A program made the translations under genes and the position numbers. 64,000 bases of DNA from Endomychus coccineus (taxonomy: Eukaryota > Arthropoda > Insecta > Coleoptera > Endomychidae). The DNA lies in the NCBI GenBank assembly GCA_958510875.1, contig OY294068.1, forward strand, positions 166,603,962 through 166,667,961, read 5' to 3'. Under the pieces are notes generated by a model. That model was not told the origin of the DNA. It saw only the letters and a list, made by a program, of their open reading frames with translations, and did no database searches. Positions 35,517-46,800 of the stretch are shown here, in pieces; position 1 is the first letter of the stretch, and the number at the start of each line of letters is the position of its first letter.

Positions 35517-35768
35517 CATAGTCAAAGTATACCAGGTCTGCCAGAGCCTCCCTTTTACTCTTTTTAAAATTTTAGTGCAATCTGATTGGTCGTTTATTTC
35601 GTTTATTCAATGTCATTAATGTCATAGACGACGACATAATATGATGTTGTTACGTGCCGGCGACGAGCTGATGAGAGCAAGGCTGTGATTGGAGGAGCTG
35701 GGTGACGTCACCCAGCGCGAGAAACGATGCAAGGGAGGCTCCGGCAGACCTGGTATACTTTGACTATG
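35517..35768. mobile_element. hAT-type MITE family E, copy 1
   Basis: A 252-bp element with inverted ends CATAGTCAAAGTATACCAGG continuing into TCTGCC(A/G)GAGCCTCCC. It is flanked by a perfect 8-bp duplication, CTCCGATC (35509-35516 and 35769-35776), the hallmark of hAT-type transposition. The interior contains the 20-bp palindrome GCTGGGTGACGTCACCCAGC (35697-35716). No coding capacity. Copy 2 is at 42679-42918. Confidence 0.9.
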
Positions 35769-35792
35769 CTCCGATCCATATAGTTAATATAT

Positions 35793-35962
35793 TGTAGCGG
35801 TCTATGATAATAGCGGACATGGTTGCTAAGAAACGAAAAAAAAGAAGAAATTAAAAATTTAATAAAAAGCAGATTGTCAAAAATATCTCTTATTATTAAT
35901 AGAATTAGAAGTAAAAAAGTGTTTTATTCTCCTCTTCCGATTTGATCTACGTGATACCAACA
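35793..35962 (+). repeat. 5' LTR of Ty3/gypsy element
   Basis: 170 bp, starting TGTAGCGGTCTATGATAATA and ending GTGATACCAACA. It matches the 3' LTR (40141-40312) except for a 3-bp GAA repeat change, a one-base run-length change and one substitution. It is followed by TTGGTGACCC, a candidate primer binding site that fits the 3' end of tRNA-Trp. Flank ATAT is duplicated after the 3' LTR. Confidence 0.9.
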
Positions 35963-35990
35963 AATTGGTGACCCTTTCGACGTTTGACGA

Positions 35991-36845
35991 GTGAAGTTTC
36001 TGTTGAGAATGTCAAAAAGTGATGAAAGTGAACTTAGCTCAAGGGTAAGCAGGAATAATGACAGGCAAGAGACAGAAGTAAATAAGGTCAGTATAAGAAT
36101 TCCTCCTTTTTGGCCCGAGAAACCCGAAATATGGTTTTATCAAATTGAAGCTCAATTTAATATTAATAAAATTACATCGGAAGAAACAAAATTTAATTAT
36201 CTGGTATCACAAATAGATCCAAAATATGTTGAGAATATTTGGGATATAATTCAAGGAACTGCCTTAAACAAATATACTAGAGCTAAAGAAAATTTGTTGA
36301 ATATATTCAAAGAGAGTGAAGAACGAAAGATTAAAAAGTTAGTTACCGGTTTAGAATTAGGTGATATGAAACCTAGTCAGCTTCTTCGTAAAATGAAAAC
36401 TTTGGCAGGAGTTGATATTTCCGAAGCAGCATTAAAAACGTTTTGGCTAGAAAAACTTCCAGATTCAATCAAAAATGTACTCATTGTTAGTGAAGAGGGA
36501 CTTGACAAAGTAGCTTTTATGGGGGATAAAATGTTAGAACTTAACCCACATAAAGAAGTTTATTCAACTGAAACGCGGAATGACACGAATTCGTTGATTA
36601 AAGATTTAATGGTTAGGCTTGAAGGTTTAGAAGCACAGATCACTGCAATAGGACAGAGAAGATTTAGATCTAGGGATAATAGTAGAAATCGTAGTCGCGC
36701 TTCAAGTAAAGATCATAATAGAAGGAAATTTGATCCAAAAGGAAAATATTGTTATGCACATTTCCGATACGGTTCCAAATGTTTTCCAGATCGATGCAAA
36801 TTATCTTGTGCTTGGAAGGTTTCGGGAAACGAGAATCTGCAGTAG
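35991..36845 (+). CDS. gag: Gag of the Ty3/gypsy element
   Basis: 284 residues, start ATG at 35991; an alternative ATG follows at 36009. It forms the particle core of the retrotransposon. Residues 35-100 carry RIPPFWPEKPEIWFYQIEAQ, the usual start of the Gag capsid domain in arthropod gypsy elements. Residues 225-245 are rich in Arg and Ser (RNRSRASSKDHNRRK), likely for RNA binding. The C-terminus has a cysteine/histidine cluster (CYAHFRYGSKCFPDRCKLSC) in place of a zinc knuckle. It overlaps the pol frame by about 97 bases; pol is in the -1 frame, so expression would require -1 frameshifting. I could not find a textbook slippery heptamer in the overlap. Confidence 0.9.
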   Translation: MKFLLRMSKSDESELSSRVSRNNDRQETEVNKVSIRIPPFWPEKPEIWFYQIEAQFNINKITSEETKFNYLVSQIDPKYVENIWDIIQGTALNKYTRAKENLLNIFKESEERKIKKLVTGLELGDMKPSQLLRKMKTLAGVDISEAALKTFWLEKLPDSIKNVLIVSEEGLDKVAFMGDKMLELNPHKEVYSTETRNDTNSLIKDLMVRLEGLEAQITAIGQRRFRSRDNSRNRSRASSKDHNRRKFDPKGKYCYAHFRYGSKCFPDRCKLSCAWKVSGNENLQ

Positions 36846-39800
36846 AAGAAGCGGAAAGTTCTGCTGCAGAAAACATGGAAAATCGTTCAAATTTCCGTTT
36901 ATTTGTTTTAGACAAAAACACGGGATGTCGTTTTCTTGTTGATAGTGGAGCTGATGTATCTCTAGTGCCAGCTACTGCTAATGATAAAATTCTTAATAAC
37001 TCATTTAAATTATATGCCGCTAATGGTTCTGAGATTCCTACATATGGCGTAAAACTATTAACAATAAATTTAGGACTTCGCAGATGTTTTCAATGGCCAT
37101 TTATTGTTGCAAAAATAGAAAAAGGTATAATTGGAGCTGATTTTTTGAATAAATTTAATTTGTTAATTGATTTGCATGGACGAAAGTTAATTGATGGAAT
37201 TACTAAACTTTGTGTAACTGGTAACGTTGCTGAAGTATTTGAATAGCATACCATACACACATTGAGTGATATCGGTGAGTTCGCTGATTTATTATCTTCG
37301 TATTCCGATATTACTACCCCTAGCTTAATACCAAGCAAAAGTTTGCATAATGTCAAACATCATATTCGCACTAATGGACCATCAGTACATTGTAAAGCTC
37401 GTCCATTAGATTGTAAAAGAATGAAACAGGTGAAGCTTGAGTTTCAGTTCATGTTGGACCATGGAATAATTCGTCCATCACACTCCGAATGGTCTAGTCC
37501 ATTACATATAGTAAATAAAAAAGATGGTACGATACGTCCCTGCGGAGATTATCGACGTTTAAACGCTCAAACGGTTCCTGACCGATACCCCATTCCTCGA
37601 ATAGAAGATTTCCAGCAAATTATGAAAGGAACGAAAATATTCTCAAAAATAGATTTATTTAAAGCTTATTTTCAAGTTCCAGTTGCGGAAGAAGATAAAT
37701 CTAAGACAGCAATTATTACACCTTTTGGACTTTTCGAGTTTAATGTAATGAGTTTCGGATTATGTAATGCACCGTCAACATTTCAAAGGTTTATAAATGA
37801 AGTGTTTGAAGGGTTAGATTTCTTGTTCCCATATCTTGATGATATTTTGATCGCTTCATCGTCAACGGATGAGCATCGTAAACATTTGAGATTGGTTTTT
37901 GAAAGATTGAAACAATATGGTCTTCGAATTAATGTATCTAAATCTAAGTTTGGAGTAGAAAAACTAGAATTTCTAGGTTATTTAATAACTCCTAGTGGAT
38001 CACAGCCACTTCCTGAAAAGATTCAAGTAATTAAGGATTATAAGTTGCCAGAAACGGTTCGTCAACTTCGTACATTCCTTGGCATAATTAATTTTTATCG
38101 AAGATATATTCCGAACGCTGCAGAAATTCAAGCCGTTTTACATGATTATCTCAAGGGATCAAACAAGAATGATAACCGAGCAATTAAGTGGACGCCTGAG
38201 ACTATGATTCAATTTGAAAAGTGTAAAGAGAGTCTGGTCAATGCAACTACTCTAACCATTCCGAATTCAGATTTTCCGTTAGCACTGTTCACTGACGCTT
38301 CCAATCAAGCTGTCGGATCTGTGTTACAACAACATGAAGAGTCTGGTTGGAAACCAATTGCCTTCTATTCAAGAAAACTTAATAATGCACAAAAAAACTA
38401 CAGTGCTTATGATAAAGAACTTTTAGGAATATACATGTCTGTAAAGCAATTCAAATACTTCCTCGAAGCAAGAACTTTTACTATTTTTACCGATCATAAG
38501 CCAATAACATTTGCGTTTCAACAGAAAAATGATAAGGCATCTCCTCGTCAATTAAGACATCTTCAATACATATCTCAATTCACTACAGATATTAGGCATA
38601 TTAAAGGCAAAGATAATGTCATAGCCGACACTCTGTCAAGACTTGAAGAAATTTCTGTTCTCGATTATGATGAGATTGCCCGGGAGCAGGAATGTGATAA
38701 TGAATTAGCAACTTTATCTAATGGAACGAATCTTAAACTTAAGAAGATACAATTATTGTCGGGAAAGTCACTTTGGTGTGATGTATCCACTCAAAACTGT
38801 CGTCCATATATACCTCGCAAATATCGTTACCGGGTGTTTCAACAAATTCATAATTTTGCTCATCCTGGAGTGAAGTCTACTGTAAAACAAGTGTCTTGTA
38901 AATTTATTTGGCCTGGACTCAGAAATGATTTACGTAAATGGGCTCAATCTTGTCTTAGCTGCCAGCGCAATAAAGTGTCTAGACATACAAAATCGCGGTT
39001 GGAGAATTTCAAAGTGCCAGATGGAAGATTTAGTGTGGTACATGTGGACATTATTGGACCCTTACCACCCTCGCAGGATAATGTTTATTGCCTTACGTGT
39101 ATTGATAGGTATACCAATTGGATGGAAGTTATTCCTATGACTACAATAACTGCCGATACAGTTGCAAAGTCATTTTATAACCATTGGATTGCCAGATTTG
39201 GAGCACCTCATACAATAATAACAGACCAGGGTCGACAGTTCGAGAGTGAACTATTCAAATCTCTCGCTGCATTGTGTGGAGTGAAAATCCAGCACACAAC
39301 TCCGTATCATCCACAATCGAATGGAAAAATCGAGAGACTACACAGGACTCTGAAATCAGCACTTCGGGCTCACAATAAAATAACATGGACCGATGCTCTT
39401 CCTTCTGTACTGCTGGGATTACGTACAGCTTTGAGAGACGACTCACAACATTCAATTGCTGAGATGGTATACGGCACAACTATCAGATTACCTGGTGAAT
39501 TCTTTGATGCACCTAAATTTCCGTTGAATTCAGAGAATTTCACCTCAGAACTTCGGAAAATTTTGGGTGAACTCCGAGCACATGCAACACGCTCGGATAA
39601 TTTTAGATCTTTTTTTGTACAGAAGGATCTCAGTTCTTGTTCGCATGTGTTTTTACGATTTGATCGTGTTAAGAAGTCTCTGGAGCCACCTTACGAAGGA
39701 CCTTTCCGGGTGATTAAGAGATCAGATAAATATTTTACAATAGACATTAAAGGCAGAATTTCAAATGTTTCAGTTGATAGGCTGAAACCTGCTTATTTAT

Positions 39801-39985
39801 TTACAGATTATAATATTTCAACACCGCAAGAACAGAAAGAAGAGTCAACTTCTAATCAAAATATCAATAACGACTCAGCAACGACTATAGATAATAAAGA
39901 GCGTAAACACGAAGTAACAAAGACATCACGATGTGGAAGAACGATCCGGTTTCCATCTCGATACCTTGTTGCGAGCGATGTTTAA
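36749..39985 (+). CDS. pol: Pol of the Ty3/gypsy element, one in-frame stop
   Basis: Polyprotein in one frame, broken only by TAG at 37244-37246. Before the stop: aspartic protease with DSGADVSLVP (Asp at 36941). After it: RT with YLDDIL (near 37832), RNase H with LFTDAS (Asp at 38294) and DHKPITF, integrase zinc region HPGVKS...CLSCQRNK, then the D,D35E triad at 39047, 39224 and 39332, and a C-terminal GPFRVIKR module. Spacing of the triad is 58 and 35 residues, as in active integrases. The downstream half can be read as 907 residues from a TTG at 37262, but a non-ATG start there is unlikely. The stop probably disables this copy, though every catalytic motif I checked is present. Confidence 0.9.
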
Positions 39986-40140
39986 TTTTAGTGTTTATTT
40001 AATGTTATAATTTACTAAATTTTAATTTTATATCTCATATCAGTTAGAATATGTTCCTTTGATTTTATTTGTTGTTATTATTGATGGTAATCTGTATTAT
40101 ATGTATCGTAACTGTTTTTTCGTTACTGGTGGGGAAGTAG

Positions 40141-40312
40141 TGTAGCGGTCTATGATAATAGCGGACATGGTTGCTAAGAAACGAAAAAAAAGAAGAAGAA
40201 ATTAAAAATTTAATAAAAAGCAAATTGTCAAAAATATCTCTTATTATTAATAGAATTAGAAGTAAAAAGTGTTTTATTCTCCTCTTCCGATTTGATCTAC
40301 GTGATACCAACA
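40141..40312 (+). repeat. 3' LTR of Ty3/gypsy element
   Basis: 172 bp, nearly identical to the LTR at 35793-35962. It is preceded by the purine-rich tract GGTGGGGAAGTAG, a likely polypurine primer, and followed by ATAT. Confidence 0.9.
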
Positions 40313-40316
40313 ATAT

Positions 40317-41272
40317 GCTGCTAGTGGCGAGCGAATTAACTGTTGAGTGATAAACGATTGTGGCATATGTGGTTGGGATCCCGGAAATACGTTTTGTTTC
40401 CCTATTTCATAGCTCCAAGCGGCAAGGTCTTAAATTTTTGTATATTATTGGTAATACTAGGTCAGTAGGTTATTTGAAATGTTATTGATTGATTGATGTT
40501 CCTTCTTTCTACATACATTTGATTTTCCTTGCCCTTGAACACATGTATTATTAAGTGCATGTACACTCGAGTTCGGGTACGGTACCCTGGCTAATATCGT
40601 CTCGTCACAGAACAGTGTCAGTTTGATATATAAGAAAATTATGTATTTTCTTCAACCATTTCTGCTCTATTTATGAATATATTTCTGATTCTTTGAAGAT
40701 GTCAGCGTAGCTAGCAAAATTCGTAATTTAAAAAACCTATAAGTTCAGTACATGGATATATTCTTTGTTATTTAATATCCGTTGAGGTAATTAGGTAATA
40801 ACCAGGAAGGTTTGTTTAAGATTAATTTTTCCTGTTCCTATGATACAACAGATCATTAGAATATATATTTTTTTAGGTTGGTTTCGATCATAGTCAAAGT
40901 GACTATGGTTTCGACTGTACGTAAATGTTGTGTAATCGAAGTTAAGACATCAAAGTTTGATCTCTCGATTTCTACTATCAGAATATTAAGAGATGAAAAC
41001 TGATTCCTTATGGGATCCATAGAAAATGCAAGGTATCCAATTTATACAATGCAAATTCCACTGGCAGTCACCCATCTCGAAATGATGAAGGTGATATACT
41101 TGAAATTTGGCAGGTAGGTTCTTCATACTACGTGGGCAACCGCTAAGGATTATTAGAAACTCAATTCCAAACGGGGTAAAAGGTTTTCGATAGATTTTGA
41201 CTTTCTTAACATCTATATAATCACGTACAATTTACATGACAGACAGTTCCTTAGATTAATGGATCATTATCA
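40317..41272. other. No gene; weak match to an RLE-element 3' UTR
   Basis: Around 40450-40560 the words ATTGATTGATTGAT and TTGATTTTCCTTGCC also occur, in the same order, just beyond the stop of the retrotransposon at 53721 (53698-53720). This may be a scrap of the same 3' UTR. Nothing else is recognised. Confidence 0.35.
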
Positions 41273-41280
41273 GTCTAGAC

Positions 41281-41834
41281 CACGGTCGTACATACAGGTC
41301 TGGTAACTCGAGGTGGTTTCCTATGTGAGAACTCCGCTGAGCGTCAACTGTCGCGTAGTACCAAAAAGGGTGGCGCAGTAGTCGAAGAGTGTTCTCTGGC
41401 AACTGTCATTCTTGACTTGTAAACACAAGGAATACCTGCGTCTTTAGAAACAAATTACGAAACCGTGCATTGTACCGAAATGCAAAAAGGGGAACAAAAG
41501 TGTAAAGCAAGAAACTTCTGTTTTTAAAGTGCCGAAAGATGCGGAAATCCGAAAAAAGTGGATGCTTGCGATTCCGGATAGAAATCGTTTTAACGAGGTC
41601 TTTTATGTGTGCGAAAAAGGGGAAGTTATTTTTAAGGTGAGTAATACATTTTGACAAGAGTAACAGTTCTATTCCTCTCTCAAATCAAAGTACTGCTTGC
41701 GATTCCGGAAAGAAATCGTTTTACCACTTCGATCCAAGCGCTAGCTAGTGGCTGAGCGAGGAACTACGAGTTTGGCGACGCGTAAGAGACCCATGTCAAA
41801 CATACGAGTACCCAAACCTGTATGTACGACCGTG
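41281..41834 (+). mobile_element. THAP-family (P-like) element, copy a
   Basis: A 554-bp element whose ends are CACGGTCGTACATACAGGTC and its inverse GACCTGTATGTACGACCGTG-like (ACCTGTATGTACGACCGTG). It is flanked by GTCTAGAC at 41273-41280 and 41835-41842. It retains one exon-like stretch (41453-41636) with a THAP zinc-finger start, CIVPKCKKGNKSVKQETSVF then KVPKDAEIRKKWMLAIPDRN, ending at a good splice donor GTGAGT. The 8-bp duplication and THAP domain are both typical of the P-element superfamily. It has no transposase core. Confidence 0.8.
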
Positions 41835-41842
41835 GTCTAGAC

Positions 41843-42446
41843 CACAGTCGTATATACAGGTCTGGGAACTCGAGGCTGTTTCTTAAGTGAGAAGTGAGTC
41901 CGCTAAGCGAAAACTGTCGCGTAGTACCACACGGGTGGCGCATGAGTCGAGGAATGATCTTTGGCACGTATACGACCGTGTTCTCTGGCAACTGTCATTG
42001 TTGACTTGTAAACACAAGGAATACCGGTGTTTTTAGAAAAAATTACGAAACCGTGTATTGTGCCGAAATGCAAAACGGGGTACAAAAGTGTAAAGCAAGA
42101 AACTTCTGTTTTTAAAGTGCGGAATAGCGAAAAAAGTGGATGGTTGCGATTCTGGGTAGAAATCGTTTTAACGAAGTCTTTTATGCGTGCGAGCATGTAT
42201 AACGAAAAAGGGGAAGTTATTTTTAAGGTGAGTAATACATTTTGACAAGTGTAACAGTTCTATTCCTCTCTCAAATCAGAATAGTAAATATTGCGTTACG
42301 AAAAAAATTATTTCACTTAATAATGTGATTGTTGCCATACTTCGATCCAAGCGCTAGCTGGTGGCTGAGCGAGGGACTACGAGTTTGACGACATGTAAAA
42401 GAAGAATGTCAAACATAGAGTTTCCAGACCTGTATGTACGACCGTG
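41843..42446 (+). mobile_element. THAP-family (P-like) element, copy b
   Basis: A 604-bp element with ends CACAGTCGTATATACAGGTC and ACCTGTATGTACGACCGTG. It begins exactly where the GTCTAGAC duplication of copy a ends and is itself followed by GTCTAGAC (42447-42454). The THAP exon is kept (about 42034-42227; CIVPKCKTGYKSVKQETSVF) with the same donor GTGAGT; it carries a short deletion after SVFKV and a small insertion near VFYAC relative to copy a. Both copies have lost the CxxH histidine of the domain (CEKHF has become CEKG or NEKG). Confidence 0.8.
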
Positions 42447-42541
42447 GTCTAGACTGTCTATGACATCCATCCAACACAACCACATTACTCTCTGACATAA
42501 CCGTTCTACAAGAGAAAAGTAGCGTTTACATGACTAACAGC

Positions 42542-43035
42542 CACGGTCATATATACAGGTCTGGGAACTCGAGGCGGTTCCCTATGTGAGAAGAAGAGAG
42601 ATCGCTAAGCGTCATCTGTTGCGTAGTACCAAAAGGCTGGCGCATGAGTCGAGGAATGTTATACGACCGTATTTGAACCATAGTCAAAGTATACCAGGTC
42701 TGCCGGAGCCTCCCTTCTACTCTTTTTAAAATTTTAGTGCAATCTGAATTTTCGTTTATTTAATGTCATTAATGTCATAGACGACTACATAATATGATGT
42801 TACGTGCCGACGACGAGCTGATGAGAGCAAGGCTGTGATTGGAGGAGCTGGGTGACGTCACCCAGCGCGAGAAACGATGGAAGAGAGGCTCCGGCAGACC
42901 TGGTATACTTTGACTATGGTTTGAACGATATGGCGCCTAATCCTGACAACATACTTCGCCATGCGCCAGCTGGTGGCTGAACGAGGGACTACGAGTTTGG
43001 CGACATGTAGGACTCAAGTCATACATAGAGTTCCC
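42542..43035 (+). mobile_element. THAP-family element, copy c, split by a MITE
   Basis: The left end CACGGTCATATATACAGGTC and the following CGAGGCGGTTCCC and GCGTAGTACCAAAA blocks match copies a and b, and the right part (GCGCCAGCTGGTGGCTGA, ACTACGAGTTTGGCGACATG, GAGTTCCCAGA) matches their right ends. The terminal 20 bp on the right are lost. MITE E copy 2 (42679-42918) is inserted in the middle. The THAP exon is absent. Confidence 0.75.
42679..42918. mobile_element. hAT-type MITE family E, copy 2
   Basis: A 240-bp copy of 35517-35768 with ends CATAGTCAAAGTATACCAGG and its inverse. Flanks are ATTTGAAC (42671-42678) and GTTTGAAC (42919-42926), an 8-bp duplication with one change. It carries the same perfect palindrome GCTGGGTGACGTCACCCAGC at 42847-42866. 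It sits inside THAP-family copy c. Confidence 0.9.
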
Positions 43036-43846
43036 AGAGAGTATAATTGTACGTCTTTCCACGTCCCCAGCTGTTTCTACTCCTTGGGAACATGCATAAA
43101 ATCTTCAAGCTTGTGTACATCGCCGTGGCGGACCCGACGTCGCAACTAAGGGGATTTATCACCTATTTCTGCGGATAATAGCTAGTTCTTTATAAGTGAT
43201 AATATAAAAATTAATCATTCCTATGAGAAATTGTTTTTGACTAGGTTGTCAAAGCAATGTGACATCAGAAATACCTTATTTCAATTTCTACCTACCATTA
43301 CATAAATATTAACTATACAGTATTTCCTACTTTTGTAATGTAAAATAAATAATTAAAATATGTGAATACAAATTCTGCACAAAATTACGCAAAACTTATG
43401 AATTTGTTGCTATATTAACAAAATCGTCCTATCATTTTTGTTGAAAGCCAACACTTTTGTCAATATATTATACTTGGTCGGGGCCCGTGGGCGGCCTACC
43501 ACTCTGCCCACCCCTAAATCCGGCCCTGTAGGCTGTAAATGGTATTACATATAAACAAACGTATCAACATTGTCAAGCTAAGTTAATTTCTGGAATAATT
43601 ACAATCCAACAAGATATTTCAATCACCCCAAAAAATGGGGTTAAGATTCTCTTGAGCACCACCAAACCAAACTATAAAGATTTATTTTAGTGAGGACTAT
43701 AGGCATTTCCTCAATTCCTTGGCTTTGGCTATTTACATCCTTGTTGCAGTCATTTCATGTATAAGGTGTTGGACATTTAAACATGCCAGAAGAACAACTA
43801 AAGACTTCCAAAAAAACGTTTTTTAAATATTTATTAACTTATACGC
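43036..43846. other. Downstream of EIF2B4; a hAT-like end at 43475-43528
   Basis: At 43475-43528, minus strand, CAGGGCCGGATTTAGGGGTG followed by GGCAGAGTGGTAGG matches the kind of terminal sequence seen in hAT elements; its partner end was not found. AATAAA on the minus strand at 43835-43830 is 12 bases past the EIF2B4 stop and could be a poly(A) signal. Otherwise no feature. Confidence 0.45.
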
Positions 43847-46800
43847 TTAAAATTCTGTTGATTTAATACGGAGTATAACAGGCACACTAGTACAAGGTAA
43901 TATTGCCAATTCTGTTACTACAGCAGTAACCAAATTAGGTGGTGTTACATCATAAAGTAGATGTAAAGGTGTTAATTTATCATTTTCTTTCCATATTCTC
44001 AAAGGGCTAGGTTGTTCTAAGGTATCAATGACTGATAAGCTTTCTGGGTTGCCTGTAAAAATTTAATACATTAAATACATAATATTTTATATACCTTGAA
44101 GAATATGCAGCTCACCAATTTCATTGTAAACCAAAGAATCAGTTTGAACTTTTTCGCTAAATTTGTAAGTTTCACAACAGACTAGAACTGGTTTGTTATA
44201 AGCTTGGGCAACTAGCGCTACTTGAGCTGTGCCTGTTCTGGACATAACATATCCGTTTGTCATTAATGCATGAGCACCCAATAATATCTTCGTTGCCAGT
44301 GGCATCACAAAACTAATTGCATTAATGAGCACATAAGTGCATTTAATACCAGCTTCTGCAAGCCTTCTGAGCATTTCACGACCTTCTAGAAGGGGACGGC
44401 CATCGACCACAATTACTTCAAATTGTTTACGTACTTCAAAGGCATCTATAAGAATTTTCTTTACTAAAGATGAGCTGTAAAAAAAAGCTACTTAGTTAAT
44501 TATACCAAAATGATACTACTAAGTATATTGTAATACATCTACTCTACGGTAGCCGTTCTTGTGAATAGTGTAATAGGTTAGTACAAGGTTCAGAAGGAAA
44601 AGCAAAGAACATCTTCCTCCAACTGAATCAAGGGAAGTGTCCATTAAAACATAAAATTGTTCAAAATGAGAATGCTCGCTGTTAGTACAGGCAATGAACC
44701 GGAAAAAAAAACATGTAAGTTCGAATCAAACATTTTTTTTGCATTACCTTCAGGAGGTTCTCAGGAGCATTCATACACCTTAAAACCTCTTGGGTACCCC
44801 AACCTCACCCATTGGAGGCGAAAATGGCCAATTTTGTCGATTTTACCACCCCAACGATGGATTGCAAATAAATCTGGCTTCGGATTCGTGTTCAGCGACC
44901 CAAAAAACCTCCTTGGTGCATTCGAAATGCCTAAAACGCGTAAATTGCAAAATTCCCCTAAAATGGATAGCAAGTAAATCTGTCACCGGATTCGTGTTCA
45001 GCGGCCCAAAAAACCCCCTAGGTGCAGTCGAAATGCCAAACTACCTTTTTTTGTAGAAAATGCAATTCAAGACTTGGCATATTGCAAATTTGGGGGAGAT
45101 TTCGGGCCATTTTCACCCCCAATGGGTGGGGTTGGGGTTCCCAAGAGGTTTTAAGGTGTATGAATGATTCTGAGAACCTCCTGAAGCTAATGCAAAAAAA
45201 TATTTTGATTCGAACTTACATGTTTTTTTTTTATACCTGAAATCCCGTTTCACAGCCTGGATTATGTAGCAAATTGGCAAAAACTATTTAAATTAAAATT
45301 GAAAATTGTCTCGTACAGTCAAGTGGCACTAATCATGCACTAATTAATATTGTATATACGGGGCGCATTCCAGGTCATATTCGCACTTCATCCCAGATGA
45401 GGTCTTTGGATTGCGCTGAAATTTTGCAGGTGGTTTCTGCCTCAGGAAATATTGGGTTTCCCAAAATTTCAAGCCATATACTTCAATCATGCGCCGCCTA
45501 GAATATTTTCAATTTTTTTTGGAATTTTATTGATTGAAAATGGAAAAACGGCATTTCTTCTGTAGAAACGCACTGTACACAGGCTAATTCCAAGTCCGCC
45601 TTCAGAATTGGTCTACCGTATCGCGCATGCGTGCAAACTAAAAAAAACTGATTTTTTTCTTCAAAAATTCATATCTCAGGTGTTGCTACTCCAATCAGGC
45701 TGAAATTTTGTGTGAAGGCAATTAAAAGTGAATACTTCAAAGTGGTGTATGAATGGTCATGCATAAATTATGAAACAAAGCCGCTAGAGTCAATTATCTG
45801 TATTTTCAAAAATTTCTAGCTCATTTGTTTCAAATTAAGCAGATGGGGCAAATTCGGATTCCTCGGAAAATTTCCGATCGATTATGTACTTTCTAAATTT
45901 TTTTTAAGTCGATTCAATCGATATTGCAGGGCGCTTTAAAGGGTCGCGAGCATGTTTTTTTCAATATTCAAATTTGTTTGAAAGCGCAGGGTACATTTCT
46001 CGATAAAAAATTAATTACTTCTTTAAAAAAAATAATAATCAAACAAAATAAGTTTTAATACTAAAATTTATAATTTTTTTCAAAGAAAAATAATATTTTT
46101 TCTTAAATATAATAATTAAATAAAATGAGTTATATAATAAAAATTATTATTACATAATGATTAAAAAATAATAATGATAATTAAATAAAATGAGTTATAA
46201 TAATAAAAATTATTGTTTAATAATAATTTTTATTATAAGACTCATTTTATTCAATTATTATATATTTTTTTAAATATTACCTTTTTTTATCATAATTAAT
46301 TTCAGCATTAAAACTAATTTTATTTGATTTTTTTTTTAAAGAAGAAATTAAATTTTTATCAAGAAATGTACACTGCCCTTTCAAACAAATTTGAATAATG
46401 AAAAAAACATGCTCGTGGGACCCTTTAAAGCGCCCCTGCAATATCCATTGAATCAAATTTTTAGAAAGTACATAATCGATCGAAAATTTTCCGAAGAATC
46501 AGAATTTGGGGTCCGATTTGAGATTGATATTCACCCATCTGCATGAACTTGAAAGAAATGAGCTAGAAATTTTTGAAAATACAGATAATTGACTCTAGTG
46601 TCTTTGTTTCATAATTTATGCATGACCATTCATACACCACTTTGAAGTATTCACTTTTAACTGCCTTCACACAAAATTTCAGCCCGACCAGAGTAGCAAC
46701 ACCTGAGATATGAATTTTTGAAGAAAAAAATCAGTTTTTTTGGCGCGAACGGTAGACCAATTCTGAAGGCGGCGTTGGATTCCTCGGAAAATTTCCCATC

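Larger units (their letters stand above)
35793..40312 (+). mobile_element. Ty3/gypsy LTR retrotransposon, CsRn1-like, complete
   Basis: A complete 4.5-kb element: LTR, tRNA-Trp-type primer site, gag, pol, LTR, with ATAT duplicated on both sides (35789-35792 and 40313-40316). Gag lacks the usual CCHC knuckle and instead has a C-x2-H-x11-C-x3-C arrangement, which together with the tRNA-Trp primer site points to the CsRn1 clade. There is no env. Near-identical LTRs indicate a recent insertion. It lies 16 bp right of the MITE target duplication. Confidence 0.9.

Noticed and set aside
35660..35730. Hammerhead ribozyme in MITE E (CTGATGAGAGC...GAAAC)
   Set aside because: The core words are far apart and the intervening sequence does not form the required single stem II; the strong structure there is the CRE palindrome.
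36726..36845. Classical slippery heptamer for gag-pol frameshift
   Set aside because: Runs of A and T occur in the overlap, but none fits X XXY YYZ in the gag frame.
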